Positions 44,775 through 53,053 of a stretch of 64,000 nt of DNA are shown here, in pieces. The stretch spans positions 2,294,001 to 2,358,000 of the forward strand of contig NZ_JAFCMM010000001.1 in the NCBI RefSeq assembly GCF_018131225.1. Reading direction: 5' to 3'. Source of the stretch: Bradyrhizobium sp. U87765 SZCCT0048 (lineage in GTDB: Bacteria; Pseudomonadota; Alphaproteobacteria; Rhizobiales; Xanthobacteraceae). Below the pieces are notes generated by a model. The model searched no databases. It was not told where the DNA came from and saw only the letters and a list, made by a program, of their open reading frames with translations. Within the stretch, counting starts at the first letter, position 1. Each line of letters starts with the position of its first letter. Position numbers and translations under genes: made by a program.

Positions 44775-46412
44775 ATGACGGTAAGGACAGGTGGCGAAGC
44801 GATTGTTGATGGTCTCCTCGCTCATGATGTCGATACCGTCTTCGGCCTGCCCGGCGCCCAGATCTACGGGCTGTTCGACGCCTTCAAGCGCGCCGAGCCG
44901 CAACTGAAGGTGATCGGCGCCCGCCACGAGCAGGCGTGCGGCTACATGGCGTTCGGCTATGCCCGCGCCAGCGGCAAGCCCGGCGTATTCAGCGTCGTGC
45001 CCGGCCCGGGCGTGCTCAACGCCTCGGCGGCGATGCTCACCGCATTTGGCTGCAATGAACCCGTGCTGTGCCTCACCGGCCAGGTGCCGACCCAGTTCCT
45101 CGGCAAGGGCCGTGGCCATCTCCACGAGATGCCGGACCAGCTCGCAACGTTGCGCAGCATCCTGAAATGGGCGGAACGCGTCGAGCATCCCGGTGCGGCC
45201 CCCGCGACCATCGCCCGCGCCTTCCAGGAAATGACCTCGGGCCGGCGCGGCCCGGTGTCGGTCGAGATGCCGTGGGACGTGTTCACCCAGCGTGCAGCAA
45301 CCTCGCCGCTCGCGCCGCTGGCCCCGCTGCCGTCGCCCGAGCCGGACGCCGACCAGATCCAGGCGGCAGCAAAGCTGATCGCCGGCAGCAAGGCACCGAT
45401 GATCTTCGTCGGCGCTGGCGCAATCCATGCCGCGGACGAGATTCTCGAGCTCGCCGAGCTGATCGACGCACCGGTGGTCGCCTTCCGGAGCGGCCGTGGC
45501 ATCGTCAGCAATGCCCATGACCTCGGCCTCACCATGGCGGCGGCCTACCGGCTGTGGCCGCAGACCGACCTGATCGTCGGCATCGGCACGCGCCTCGAAC
45601 TGCCGTCATGGCGCTGGCCGTATCGTCCGGCCGGCCAGAAGTCCGTTCGCATCGATATCGACGCCGTCGAGATGCGCCGCTTCACCGCCGACGTCGGCAT
45701 CGTCTCGGACGCCCGCGACGGCACCACGGCGCTGCTCGCCGCGGTGCGCAAGCAGGGCTACGCCAGACAGGGCGGCCGCCGCGACATCATCCGCGAGGCG
45801 ACCCTCGGCGCGCAGCAGCAGATCCAGTCGGTGCAGCCGCAGATGGGCTACCTCAATGTGCTGCGCGACGTGCTGCCGCACGATGGCATCGTCACCGACG
45901 AGCTGTCCCAGGTCGGCTTCGCCTCCTGGTACGGCCTGCCGATCTACAAGCCGCGCACCTTCATCTCCTCGGGCTACCAGGGCACGCTCGGCTCCGGCTT
46001 CCCGACCGCGCTCGGCGCCAAGGTCGCCAACCCGGACAAGCCGGTCGTCGCGATCACCGGTGACGGCGGCTTCATGTTCGGCGTGCAGGAGCTTGCCACC
46101 GCCGTGCAGTACAAGATCGGCGTGGTCACGCTGGTGTTCAACAACAGCGCCTATGGCAACGTCCGCCGCGACCAGAAGACGGTGTTCGACGGCCGCGTTG
46201 TGGCCGCCGACCTCGTCAACCCAGATTTCGTCAAGCTTGCCGAGTCTTTCGGCGTCGGTGCAGCGCATGTCAATTCGCCGGAAGCCTTCCGTCCGGCTCT
46301 GGAAAAGGCGCTGGCCGATGGCGGCCCCACCCTGATCTCGGTCGACGTGCCCCGCGATTCCGAAACCAGCCCCTGGCGCTTCATCCATCCGCCGAAGCCG
46401 GACGGCGTTTGA
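44775..46412 (+). CDS. Thiamine-diphosphate-dependent enzyme (acetolactate synthase-like)
   Basis: A 545-residue TPP enzyme with the three-domain layout of the acetolactate synthase/benzoylformate decarboxylase family. The catalytic Glu52 is in ARHEQACGYMAFGYAR, and the Mg-TPP motif GDGGFMFGVQELATAVQYKIGVVTLVFNN covers about residues 428-456. An FAD-site remnant cannot be judged by eye. It ends the hpa operon, 31 bases after hpaG. It may decarboxylate or cleave a 2-oxo acid of the pathway, or make an arylacetaldehyde from an arylpyruvate; the standard HpaI aldolase is not present here. Specific reaction unknown. Confidence 0.85.
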   Translation: MTVRTGGEAIVDGLLAHDVDTVFGLPGAQIYGLFDAFKRAEPQLKVIGARHEQACGYMAFGYARASGKPGVFSVVPGPGVLNASAAMLTAFGCNEPVLCLTGQVPTQFLGKGRGHLHEMPDQLATLRSILKWAERVEHPGAAPATIARAFQEMTSGRRGPVSVEMPWDVFTQRAATSPLAPLAPLPSPEPDADQIQAAAKLIAGSKAPMIFVGAGAIHAADEILELAELIDAPVVAFRSGRGIVSNAHDLGLTMAAAYRLWPQTDLIVGIGTRLELPSWRWPYRPAGQKSVRIDIDAVEMRRFTADVGIVSDARDGTTALLAAVRKQGYARQGGRRDIIREATLGAQQQIQSVQPQMGYLNVLRDVLPHDGIVTDELSQVGFASWYGLPIYKPRTFISSGYQGTLGSGFPTALGAKVANPDKPVVAITGDGGFMFGVQELATAVQYKIGVVTLVFNNSAYGNVRRDQKTVFDGRVVAADLVNPDFVKLAESFGVGAAHVNSPEAFRPALEKALADGGPTLISVDVPRDSETSPWRFIHPPKPDGV

Positions 46413-46474
46413 GAGCGACGGCGCGCACCTGAACGCGAGGGCCATGCCTCGAACCTCACGCGGCCGCCCGCGAC

Positions 46475-46499
46475 CGGGGCCACACCCTGCGTGGCCCCG
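46475..46499. terminator. Stem-loop between convergent TPP-enzyme and GntR genes
   Basis: Nine-base arms CGGGGCCAC (46475-46483) and GTGGCCCCG (46491-46499) enclose a seven-base loop, in the 102-base gap between two convergent genes. No T run is present, so it is probably a bidirectional 3' structure rather than a strong terminator. Confidence 0.55.
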
Positions 46500-46514
46500 T
46501 CGAAAACGCCCGAC

Positions 46515-47207
46515 CTAGTCCGTCAGGCTGAGGTTCTCCAACTGCCGGTCGTGACGCAACATGCGTTGCACGACACGATCGCGGGATTGCTTGACGTGGG
46601 CGATGACGGCTTTCCGCGCCGCCGGCCCGTCCCGCCTGGCCAGGGCGGCGATGATATCGTCGTGATCGTGCTTGAGATCGCCATCGTCGATCTCGCTCAG
46701 GCCGGCAAACAGCACCCGCTGAATTTCATCGAAGGTCTGCTTCGTCGCCTTCACGAGGCGCGCATTTTCGGAAATCGACGCGATCAGTTCATGGAACGCC
46801 TGGTTGGCCTGCATGAAATTCCGATAGCTTTGGGGGTCCCCGATCGCGAGGGAGACGGACGACAGGCGCTGCATCTCACGGATGTGCTGGTCGGTGATGC
46901 GCGGGGCCGCAAGCTCCGCCGCGGCCCCCTCATTGATCATGCGCATCTGCACGAGTTCGTGGAAGTCGCGAAGAGTCAGTTCGACAACCGCGTAGCCCCG
47001 CCTCGGGATGACCTTGACCAGCCCATCCTGACGAAGCCTGGTCAACGCCTCGCGCAACGGCGAGGTACTGACCTTGTATCGCGCGATCAGATCCGCCTCA
47101 TTGAAGACCTGGCCCTGCGGGATCTCGCCGAGAGTGATGGCGATGCGCAAATCCTCGTAGACACGCTCCCCCAGAGAGAGTTTGGCGCCTGCCTTGCCGT
47201 TGTTCAT
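46515..47207 (-). CDS. GntR/FadR-family transcriptional regulator
   Basis: A 230-residue regulator: winged helix LGERVYEDLRIAITLGEIPQGQVFNEADLIARYKVSTSPLREALTRLRQDGLVKVIPRRGYAVV and an FCD-type all-helical sensor domain with the metal-binding histidines in FHELIASISEN and KHDHDDIIAALARRD. The ATG at 47207 is chosen by family alignment; an upstream open frame is the shadow of the MFS gene. It lies just downstream of the MFS gene and is likely to control it and the divergent hydrolase operon at 48.8-54 kb. Confidence 0.9.
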   Translation of the reverse strand: MNNGKAGAKLSLGERVYEDLRIAITLGEIPQGQVFNEADLIARYKVSTSPLREALTRLRQDGLVKVIPRRGYAVVELTLRDFHELVQMRMINEGAAAELAAPRITDQHIREMQRLSSVSLAIGDPQSYRNFMQANQAFHELIASISENARLVKATKQTFDEIQRVLFAGLSEIDDGDLKHDHDDIIAALARRDGPAARKAVIAHVKQSRDRVVQRMLRHDRQLENLSLTD

Positions 47208-47305
47208 CGAATGGTCCGACCCGTTTCCCTCTGCCAGGCGCGACCGCCAGCCCGCTGGCGACCCCGGCGCATCCGGAGCGAAAGCCGGGCCCGGATTCGG
47301 CGCCA

Positions 47306-48628
47306 TCATACGGTGCCAGGCGCGAAAAATCGCCGGGTCAGCGCAATCCCGATGGCGGCGATCAAGGTGACGAGGCTGACAGCCATCAAGCCTCCGGAAA
47401 CATCGCCGGTCCGGCTCGCCGTTATCCCCAGGCCGTACGGCGCGAGGAAGCCGCCGAGGTTGCCGAACGAGTTGATCACGGCGATCCCGCCTGCCGCCGC
47501 CGCCCCCGCGAACAGGCGGTTGGGCATCTGCCAGAAGACGGGTATCGCGCCGTAGGCGCCCGCCAGCGCAAACGCGAAAGCGGCGATGGTGATCTCCGCC
47601 GAACTGTGAAGGAAAATCGCGACCACGCTCAGCGCAACGCTCGCCACCACGAGGGACAGCACGCACAGGGCCAGCGGGCGCCCGGTTCGATCGGCGACAA
47701 ATCCGTTCAGGATCATGCAAGCCGATCCGAGCAGGGATGCCCCGGACACGATCCACCCGATGGCCGAAATATCGGCAACGCCCGCGCCGCGGATGATGGT
47801 CGGGCCCCAGAAGGCAACGGTGGCGTTGGCGATGATCACGCAGAAGTAGATCGATGTGAAGACCCACAGGCGCCGGTCACGGAGCACCGAGCCGAAATCG
47901 CTCTCGCGGCTTCCCAGGAGTTCGCGATCGCGCTTCAGGTCCGCGGCTATGGCCGCACGCTCCTCCGGCGACAGCCAGTGCGCCTCATCGAGCCTGTTCG
48001 TGAGATAGAAAAGACAGAAGACGCCGATCAGGATCGTCGGCCCGCCCTCGATGATGAAGAGCCACTGCCAGCCCGACAGCGTGAGATGGGTGTGGAGCGT
48101 GCTCATGATCAGGCCAGCGAGCGGGCCACCGAAGACGCCCGACAGCGCCACCGAGGACATGAAGATGCCGAACACTTTGGCCCGCCGATCGCTCGGGAAC
48201 CAGAGCGTCAGATAGAGGATGACGCCGGGAAAAAAGCCCGCCTCGAAGGCACCAAGTGCAAATCGCAGCGCGTAGAACGCCGTCGGCGTCGAGACCAGCG
48301 CCATCAGCGTACAAGTGATACCCCACCCGATCGCAATCCGCGCGATCGTGCCGCGCGCGCCGATCTTCTGCAGCAGGAGATTGCTCGGAACTTCGAAGAA
48401 CAGGTAGCCGATGTAGAAGATTCCCGCGCCCAACCCGTAGACGGCATCGCTGAAGCCGAGGTCGTCCATCATCTGGAGCTTAGCGAAACTGACATTGACG
48501 CGATCGATCCATGCCAGGACCCACAACAGCATCAGGACCGGGATCAGCCGAAGGGCGATCTTCCGATAAATCGGACCGACGTCATCAGCTGCGCCCGTGA
48601 CGGCGGCACACTCGGCAACACTGCTCAT
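47306..48628 (-). CDS. MFS transporter (anion:cation symporter type)
   Basis: A 440-residue major facilitator with 12 membrane segments: RLIPVLMLLWVLAWIDRVNVSFAKLQMMDDLGFSDAVYGLGAGIFYIGYLFFEVPSNLLLQKIGARGTIARI is the N-terminal half of the ACS-family signature. The ATG at 48628 has GGGAAGGAAG upstream. Its divergence from the CapA-asparaginase-M20-PuuE operon, with a shared AT-rich promoter region, suggests it imports the substrate of those hydrolases. It is related to the other MFS transporter in this window (35449-36780) but not a close copy. Confidence 0.9.
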   Translation of the reverse strand: MSSVAECAAVTGAADDVGPIYRKIALRLIPVLMLLWVLAWIDRVNVSFAKLQMMDDLGFSDAVYGLGAGIFYIGYLFFEVPSNLLLQKIGARGTIARIAIGWGITCTLMALVSTPTAFYALRFALGAFEAGFFPGVILYLTLWFPSDRRAKVFGIFMSSVALSGVFGGPLAGLIMSTLHTHLTLSGWQWLFIIEGGPTILIGVFCLFYLTNRLDEAHWLSPEERAAIAADLKRDRELLGSRESDFGSVLRDRRLWVFTSIYFCVIIANATVAFWGPTIIRGAGVADISAIGWIVSGASLLGSACMILNGFVADRTGRPLALCVLSLVVASVALSVVAIFLHSSAEITIAAFAFALAGAYGAIPVFWQMPNRLFAGAAAAGGIAVINSFGNLGGFLAPYGLGITASRTGDVSGGLMAVSLVTLIAAIGIALTRRFFAPGTV

Positions 48629-48687
48629 CCCCGGGCTTCCTTCCCTTTGCCACATCGGTCTTGGGGCACAACGCGTGCGCCCGACAA

Positions 48688-48704
48688 TAAAACATCAAAA
48701 AAAT
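48688..48704. repeat. 17-base direct repeat, copy 1 (TAAAACATCAAAAAAAT)
   Basis: An exact copy occurs at 48808-48824, 120 bases away, both in the divergent gap. AT-rich in a GC-rich genome, it flanks the two transcription starts and may bind the GntR regulator. A partial inverted repeat (ATAAAA..TTTTAT) is also seen around this copy. Confidence 0.6.
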
Positions 48705-48807
48705 TTTATGTAGTCAAGAATCAATCAAGCTGCCTGCGCATGGAACCCAAGGAGAGCGCATTAGCTAATAATTTTGCTTGATTAACATCTGGAATGCGCT
48801 CACCTAT

Positions 48808-48824
48808 TAAAACATCAAAAAAAT
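48808..48824. repeat. 17-base direct repeat, copy 2
   Basis: Identical to 48688-48704. It ends 13 bases before the CapA-like start codon, so a bound protein would block that gene. Between the copies lie further inverted bits (AATCAAGC at 48723-48730 and GCTTGATT at 48776-48783). Confidence 0.6.
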
Positions 48825-48837
48825 ATGGATAGCAGAT

Positions 48838-49941
48838 ATGGATCGTTACCCGGTGCTGGCTGCGGCTGGCGACATCGTCATCAGACACAGGCTGTTCAGC
48901 GAGGGGGCCATTGCCTACCCCGGCTACGAAAGCACACTGGGGTACCTCCGACGCTCCGATCTGGTGTGGGGATCGTGCGAAGTGCAGTTCGCGCGCAAGG
49001 GCTACAGAACGGACGCCCCGATCGCCTATCTCTCCGATCCTGCAATCGCCGGGGATCTCGGCCGGGCTGGCTTCGAGATCATGACGGTTGCCACGAACCA
49101 CACCTGCGACTTCGGCCCCGAGGCGTTCCTGGAGACGCTCGAGCACCTGCGCGACGCCGGCATCACGCCGGTCGGAGGCGGCCGCACCGTCAATGAGGCC
49201 ATGGCACCGGTCGTTCGCGACGTCGCTGGGCGCCGCATCGGCTTTCTGGCGGTCTCGTGCCTGCTGCCGCCCGACTACGCCGCGACGGACCAGCGTCCGG
49301 GCATCGCGCCGCTGAGGGTCGATCAATGGGCGGAGTTTCATCCGGTCATGCTCGCCACCGAGCCCGGAGCCCCGCTGAAGATGCGCAGCCGCATCCAGAC
49401 CGAGGATCTCGAAACCCTCGTGAACGCGATCCGCAAGCTGCGGCCAGACGTCGACTATCTGGTCGTCAGCGTTCATTGGGGCTACGGGCGCGGCGATACG
49501 CAGGCGGAATATCAGCGCCCGCTCGGCCACGCGATCATCGATGCCGGCGCCGACCTGGTCCTGGGCAACCACCCCCACAGTCCCGCAGGCCTCGAGACCT
49601 ATCGCGGACGGCCGATCCTCTACAGCCTCGGCAATCATGTCGCGCAGCAGGACTGGGCCAACGCCACGCCGGTTCAGAAGGAGATCTTCTCGCAGATCGA
49701 TCCATGGTCGCTGGTGTGTCGCATCGAATTCAGCCAGGGCGGCGTGCGGTCGATCGAGTTTTGCGCCACCGAGTGCGATGCCGAGGGCATGCCAAATCTC
49801 ATCACGAGCAAGGACGCGTCGCGACCGGTCCTTGAACGCTTTCGCCGCATGTCGGCAAACATGGGCACCGCCATGGAGATCGAAGGACATTGCGCGATCG
49901 CCCGCTTCGCCGAGGCCGAAGCCGCGCCCCGCGGTTCATGA
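48838..49941 (+). CDS. CapA family protein (poly-gamma-glutamate synthesis-like metallophosphatase fold)
   Basis: A 367-residue CapA-family protein: LAAAGDIVIRHRLF near the N-terminus, VATNHTCDFGPEAFLETLEHLRDAGITPVGGG, VVSVHWGYG and GADLVLGNHPHSPAGLETYRGRPILYSLGNHV carry the conserved Asp/Asn/His metal-site residues. No signal peptide or membrane anchor is present, unlike capsule-linked CapA, so a cytoplasmic hydrolytic role is more likely than polymer synthesis. No capB or capC is nearby. It is the first gene of the operon with asparaginase-like, M20D and PuuE-like enzymes, which points to breakdown of an amide- or peptide-like compound. Confidence 0.85.
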   Translation: MDRYPVLAAAGDIVIRHRLFSEGAIAYPGYESTLGYLRRSDLVWGSCEVQFARKGYRTDAPIAYLSDPAIAGDLGRAGFEIMTVATNHTCDFGPEAFLETLEHLRDAGITPVGGGRTVNEAMAPVVRDVAGRRIGFLAVSCLLPPDYAATDQRPGIAPLRVDQWAEFHPVMLATEPGAPLKMRSRIQTEDLETLVNAIRKLRPDVDYLVVSVHWGYGRGDTQAEYQRPLGHAIIDAGADLVLGNHPHSPAGLETYRGRPILYSLGNHVAQQDWANATPVQKEIFSQIDPWSLVCRIEFSQGGVRSIEFCATECDAEGMPNLITSKDASRPVLERFRRMSANMGTAMEIEGHCAIARFAEAEAAPRGS

Positions 49942-49980
49942 CGCAGTTCCACCTCCCGCCATGCACGAACGGCCACGACA

Positions 49981-50994
49981 ATGAGAAAACGCATCCTGCT
50001 GGTTTCACTCGGCGGGACCATTACCATGGTCAGGACAACGTCGTCGGGCCTGCTGCCGAAACTCTCCGCGGACGATCTGCTGCGTCAATCGCCTGAGATC
50101 GCAGCCCTGGCGGACATCGAGACGTGGTCGCCGGCAATGCTGCCCAGCGCCTCCTTAAGCCTTGCCCAGATCATCGATCTGGCGCGGGAGCTGCGCGAGC
50201 GGTTCGCAAGGGGATGCGACGGCGCTGTCATCGTCCAGGGCACGGACACCCTGGAGGAAACGGCCTTTATTCTCGACTGCCTGATTCCCGAGGCCCAGCC
50301 CGTGGTGGTGACGGGGGCCATGAGAGGCGGCGATGTCACGGGGGCCGACGGCCCGACCAACATTGCCGACGCCCTGCGTGTGGCTGTCGACGATGAAAGC
50401 CGCGGACGCGGGACACTCGTGGTCTTTTGTGGAGACGTTCATGCCGCGAGGCTCGTCCGCAAGACCGACACGGTCAGCCTGTCGGCCTTTCAGTCGGTTG
50501 GCCGGGCAGCGGTCGGCGCCGTGGTCGAGGGTCAGGTGCAGTTTCACGGTCGCACGGCGCGCTCGCCGGCGCTCCTCTCCGTTGATCCCGCACGAGAGCG
50601 ACCGGTCGCCCTGTTCCGCTTCGCCATGGGTGAGGATGATCGATGGCTGCGGTGCCTGCCCGATCTCGGCTATGGCGGCCTCGTCATCGAGGGCGCCGGC
50701 GGCGGACATGTTGCCGCGGCGATGATGCCTGCAATTCGCGAGCTGGCCACGCTGATGCCTGTCGTGCTCGCCAGCCGCTGTTCGACTGGCCCCGTCCTCC
50801 GGCACACCTATGCCTACCCTGGCTCCGAAATCGACCTCCTCTCCGCGGGCCTGCTGCACGCCGGCGATCTCTGCGGCCTCAAGGCCCGGCTGCTCATCGC
50901 CCTCGTGCTGATGTGCACCAGCGATCGGAGCCGCATCGAGGCGGAATTCCGTGCGCGCGCCAACGCTCCTGTCCGCCGGGAGGCGATGTCGTGA
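49981..50994 (+). CDS. Asparaginase/glutaminase-family amidohydrolase (cytoplasmic type)
   Basis: A 337-residue member of the AnsA/AnsB family. The nucleophile motif LGGTITM has Thr13; the second motif VIVQGTDTLEETAF has Thr88-Asp89. No signal peptide, so it acts in the cytoplasm. Family enzymes hydrolyse asparagine, glutamine or related amides, releasing ammonia. Its place between a CapA-like and an M20D gene suggests an unusual amide substrate rather than plain asparagine. The 39-base gap after the CapA gene supports co-transcription. Confidence 0.88.
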   Translation: MRKRILLVSLGGTITMVRTTSSGLLPKLSADDLLRQSPEIAALADIETWSPAMLPSASLSLAQIIDLARELRERFARGCDGAVIVQGTDTLEETAFILDCLIPEAQPVVVTGAMRGGDVTGADGPTNIADALRVAVDDESRGRGTLVVFCGDVHAARLVRKTDTVSLSAFQSVGRAAVGAVVEGQVQFHGRTARSPALLSVDPARERPVALFRFAMGEDDRWLRCLPDLGYGGLVIEGAGGGHVAAAMMPAIRELATLMPVVLASRCSTGPVLRHTYAYPGSEIDLLSAGLLHAGDLCGLKARLLIALVLMCTSDRSRIEAEFRARANAPVRREAMS

Positions 50995-51066
50995 AGCTCA
51001 GCTCCCCGTCGGTCAGGATCGAGCGGAGTTCGCTCGCACGCAGCATCGTGAAAAAGACGGCGCAAC

Positions 51067-52254
51067 ATGATGGCGCGCCCCATGAATGACGACATCGAAC
51101 GCGCCATCGGCTGGCGCCGCCATCTTCATGCCCATCCCGAAATTCTCTATGATCTGCCGGTCACGACGCGCTTCGTCGCCAAACGCCTTGCGGAGGCTGG
51201 CGTCGACGTTCTCGAAACGGGGATCGGACGCTGCGGCATCGTCGCACTGATCCATGGACGCACCCCATCCAGCCGTGTCGTGGGCCTGCGCGCGGACATG
51301 GATGCGCTGCCGATCGATGAGCAAACGGCCCTGCCCTATGCCTCCCGCACGCCCGGACGGATGCATGCGTGCGGCCACGACGGCCACACGGCGATGCTGC
51401 TCGGCGCAGCGCGACGCCTCGCGACGACGCGCGCTTTTTCCGGCACGATCGCACTCGTCTTCCAGCCGGCCGAGGAAGGCGGTGCCGGAGCCAAGGCGAT
51501 GATCGACGATGGCGTACTTGCCCGTTTCGGAATCACGGAGATGTACGGCCTCCATGCGATGCCGGCGCTGCCCATCGGCCATTTCGCGACGCGGCCGGGA
51601 GCCCTGATGGCCTCCTCCGACCTCATCGCGATCGAGCTGAATGGCCGCGGCGGCCATGCCGGCGCGCCCCACCTTGCGGACGACATGGTTCTGGCGGGAG
51701 CCGCGATCGTGCAGGCGGTTCAGCGGATCACGTCCCGCACGCTCGACCCGATCGAACCCGCGGTGGTGTCACTGACCTGCTTCCAGGCCGGCGAGCGGGA
51801 AAACGTCATGCCGGCCACAGCGACGATCAGGGGCACTGTCCGCGCGCTCAACGAGACGGCCCGGCAAGGCATCGAACGCGAGCTACGCCGGATGGTGCCG
51901 AAGGTTGCGGAGGGGTTTGGTGTCGAGGCCAGCGTTAGCTACCGGCGTGAATATCCCGTCACCGTCAACAATGCCGACAAGGTAACCCTGGCGGTCGGCG
52001 CCGCCCGCGCCCTGGTCGGAGATCAGGCAGTCGACCGCGCCACGAGACCAATTCTCGCATCCGAAGACTTCGCTTATTTCCTGGCCGAGAGACCTGGTGC
52101 CTTTGTCTTCATTGGCAACGGACCGAGCTCCCCGCTTCACTCACCGACCTTCGATTTCGCCGACGCGGCCATTCCCTTCGGGATCGATTTTCTATGCCGC
52201 CTCGCGGAGCTTGCCACAGCGGCTTCGGCCGCCAACGAAAGGACATCATCATGA
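51067..52254 (+). CDS. M20D family amidohydrolase / aminoacylase
   Basis: A 395-residue binuclear metallohydrolase of the hippurate hydrolase/IAA-amino-acid hydrolase type. Metal ligands are visible in HACGHDGHTAML (Cys102, His104), VFQPAEEGGAG, the EMYGLHAMP segment and the C-terminal SSPLHSPTFDF. It removes N-acyl groups or hydrolyses amide bonds of amino-acid conjugates. ATG codons at 51067, 51070 and 51082 are possible. Its stop overlaps the next gene by four bases. No export signal, so cytoplasmic. Confidence 0.9.
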   Translation: MMARPMNDDIERAIGWRRHLHAHPEILYDLPVTTRFVAKRLAEAGVDVLETGIGRCGIVALIHGRTPSSRVVGLRADMDALPIDEQTALPYASRTPGRMHACGHDGHTAMLLGAARRLATTRAFSGTIALVFQPAEEGGAGAKAMIDDGVLARFGITEMYGLHAMPALPIGHFATRPGALMASSDLIAIELNGRGGHAGAPHLADDMVLAGAAIVQAVQRITSRTLDPIEPAVVSLTCFQAGERENVMPATATIRGTVRALNETARQGIERELRRMVPKVAEGFGVEASVSYRREYPVTVNNADKVTLAVGAARALVGDQAVDRATRPILASEDFAYFLAERPGAFVFIGNGPSSPLHSPTFDFADAAIPFGIDFLCRLAELATAASAANERTSS

Positions 52255-53048
52255 TGAAATCGCTGCCCCATCTATTTGCGATGGTGTTCATTGCGTCCAC
52301 GCTCGTGCCCGGGGTCGCCCGGGCGAACGACGAGGAGGAGCTCGTGAAACTGTCGTACCTCGACGGCAGGCCGGCGACGGTGGGCATCGACGCGATCAAC
52401 AAGGTTCTGGCCCCGATCGGCACGCACATCAGCTTGGCGCCGATTCCGGCGGACGCGGCGCCTTACATCGCGGCCTCCAGGACGCGCCAACTGACCGAAG
52501 ACGAAGGCCAGCACGTCATGGCTTTGTTCGCCCTGCACCGCGGACAGCTGCTGCAGGCGATTGCGCAAGCCGGCCGCAAGCAGGAAGCTCATCGCGGCGG
52601 CTACCTGACGACATCCGACGTCGGCGATACGCCATATCCGAAGCTGTTCGACATGAAGGCCATTCCGGCCGACGTGAAGCCCGTCGCCCAGGCCAAATAC
52701 GGCAAATTCCACGTCAATACGTCGGATGACGGTTTCGGGCTCGACGAGCTGATGACCATCGTATCCGGCGGTCCCTGGATCTGGTTCTTCCGGCTGCCGA
52801 ACGGCGACCCCGTGAAGCTGACCGTCGGGCCTCTGCGGCCCGGCGGAAAGGCCGTGCGTGTCAGCTACGCCGGCCTCGTCCCGCACGCCGCATTTCTCAA
52901 TGCACCCGACGGACTGACCGTGGCCTATGCCATCGGGCCGAAGAATTTTCGCATGCGTTACGATGACCGCAGCGTTGCCGGCGCCGACATTCTGGGAACC
53001 AACCCGTGGATCGATTTCACGGGCAGTGCTCCGAAGCTGCGGAATTGA
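52251..53048 (+). CDS. Exported protein of unknown family
   Basis: A 265-residue protein with a clear signal peptide (MMKSLPHLFAMVFIASTLVPGVARA, cleavage before ND). I do not recognise the mature part. It contains ALFALHRGQLLQAIAQAG, GPWIWFFRLPNGDPVKLTVG and VSYAGLVPHAAFLNAPDGLTVAYAIGP, with no membrane segment after the signal and no cysteines in the mature chain. It starts in an ATGA overlap with the M20D gene behind an AAGGA site, so it is an integral part of the operon although the other enzymes are cytoplasmic. It could bind, sense or process the substrate in the periplasm; no function is claimed. Confidence 0.8.
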   Translation: MMKSLPHLFAMVFIASTLVPGVARANDEEELVKLSYLDGRPATVGIDAINKVLAPIGTHISLAPIPADAAPYIAASRTRQLTEDEGQHVMALFALHRGQLLQAIAQAGRKQEAHRGGYLTTSDVGDTPYPKLFDMKAIPADVKPVAQAKYGKFHVNTSDDGFGLDELMTIVSGGPWIWFFRLPNGDPVKLTVGPLRPGGKAVRVSYAGLVPHAAFLNAPDGLTVAYAIGPKNFRMRYDDRSVAGADILGTNPWIDFTGSAPKLRN

Positions 53049-53053
53049 CGCCG

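Noticed and set aside
48825..49196. Alternative plus-strand frame starting at 48825, ahead of the CapA-like ATG
   Set aside because: It is out of frame with the CapA motifs and gives Arg/Gly-rich sequence.
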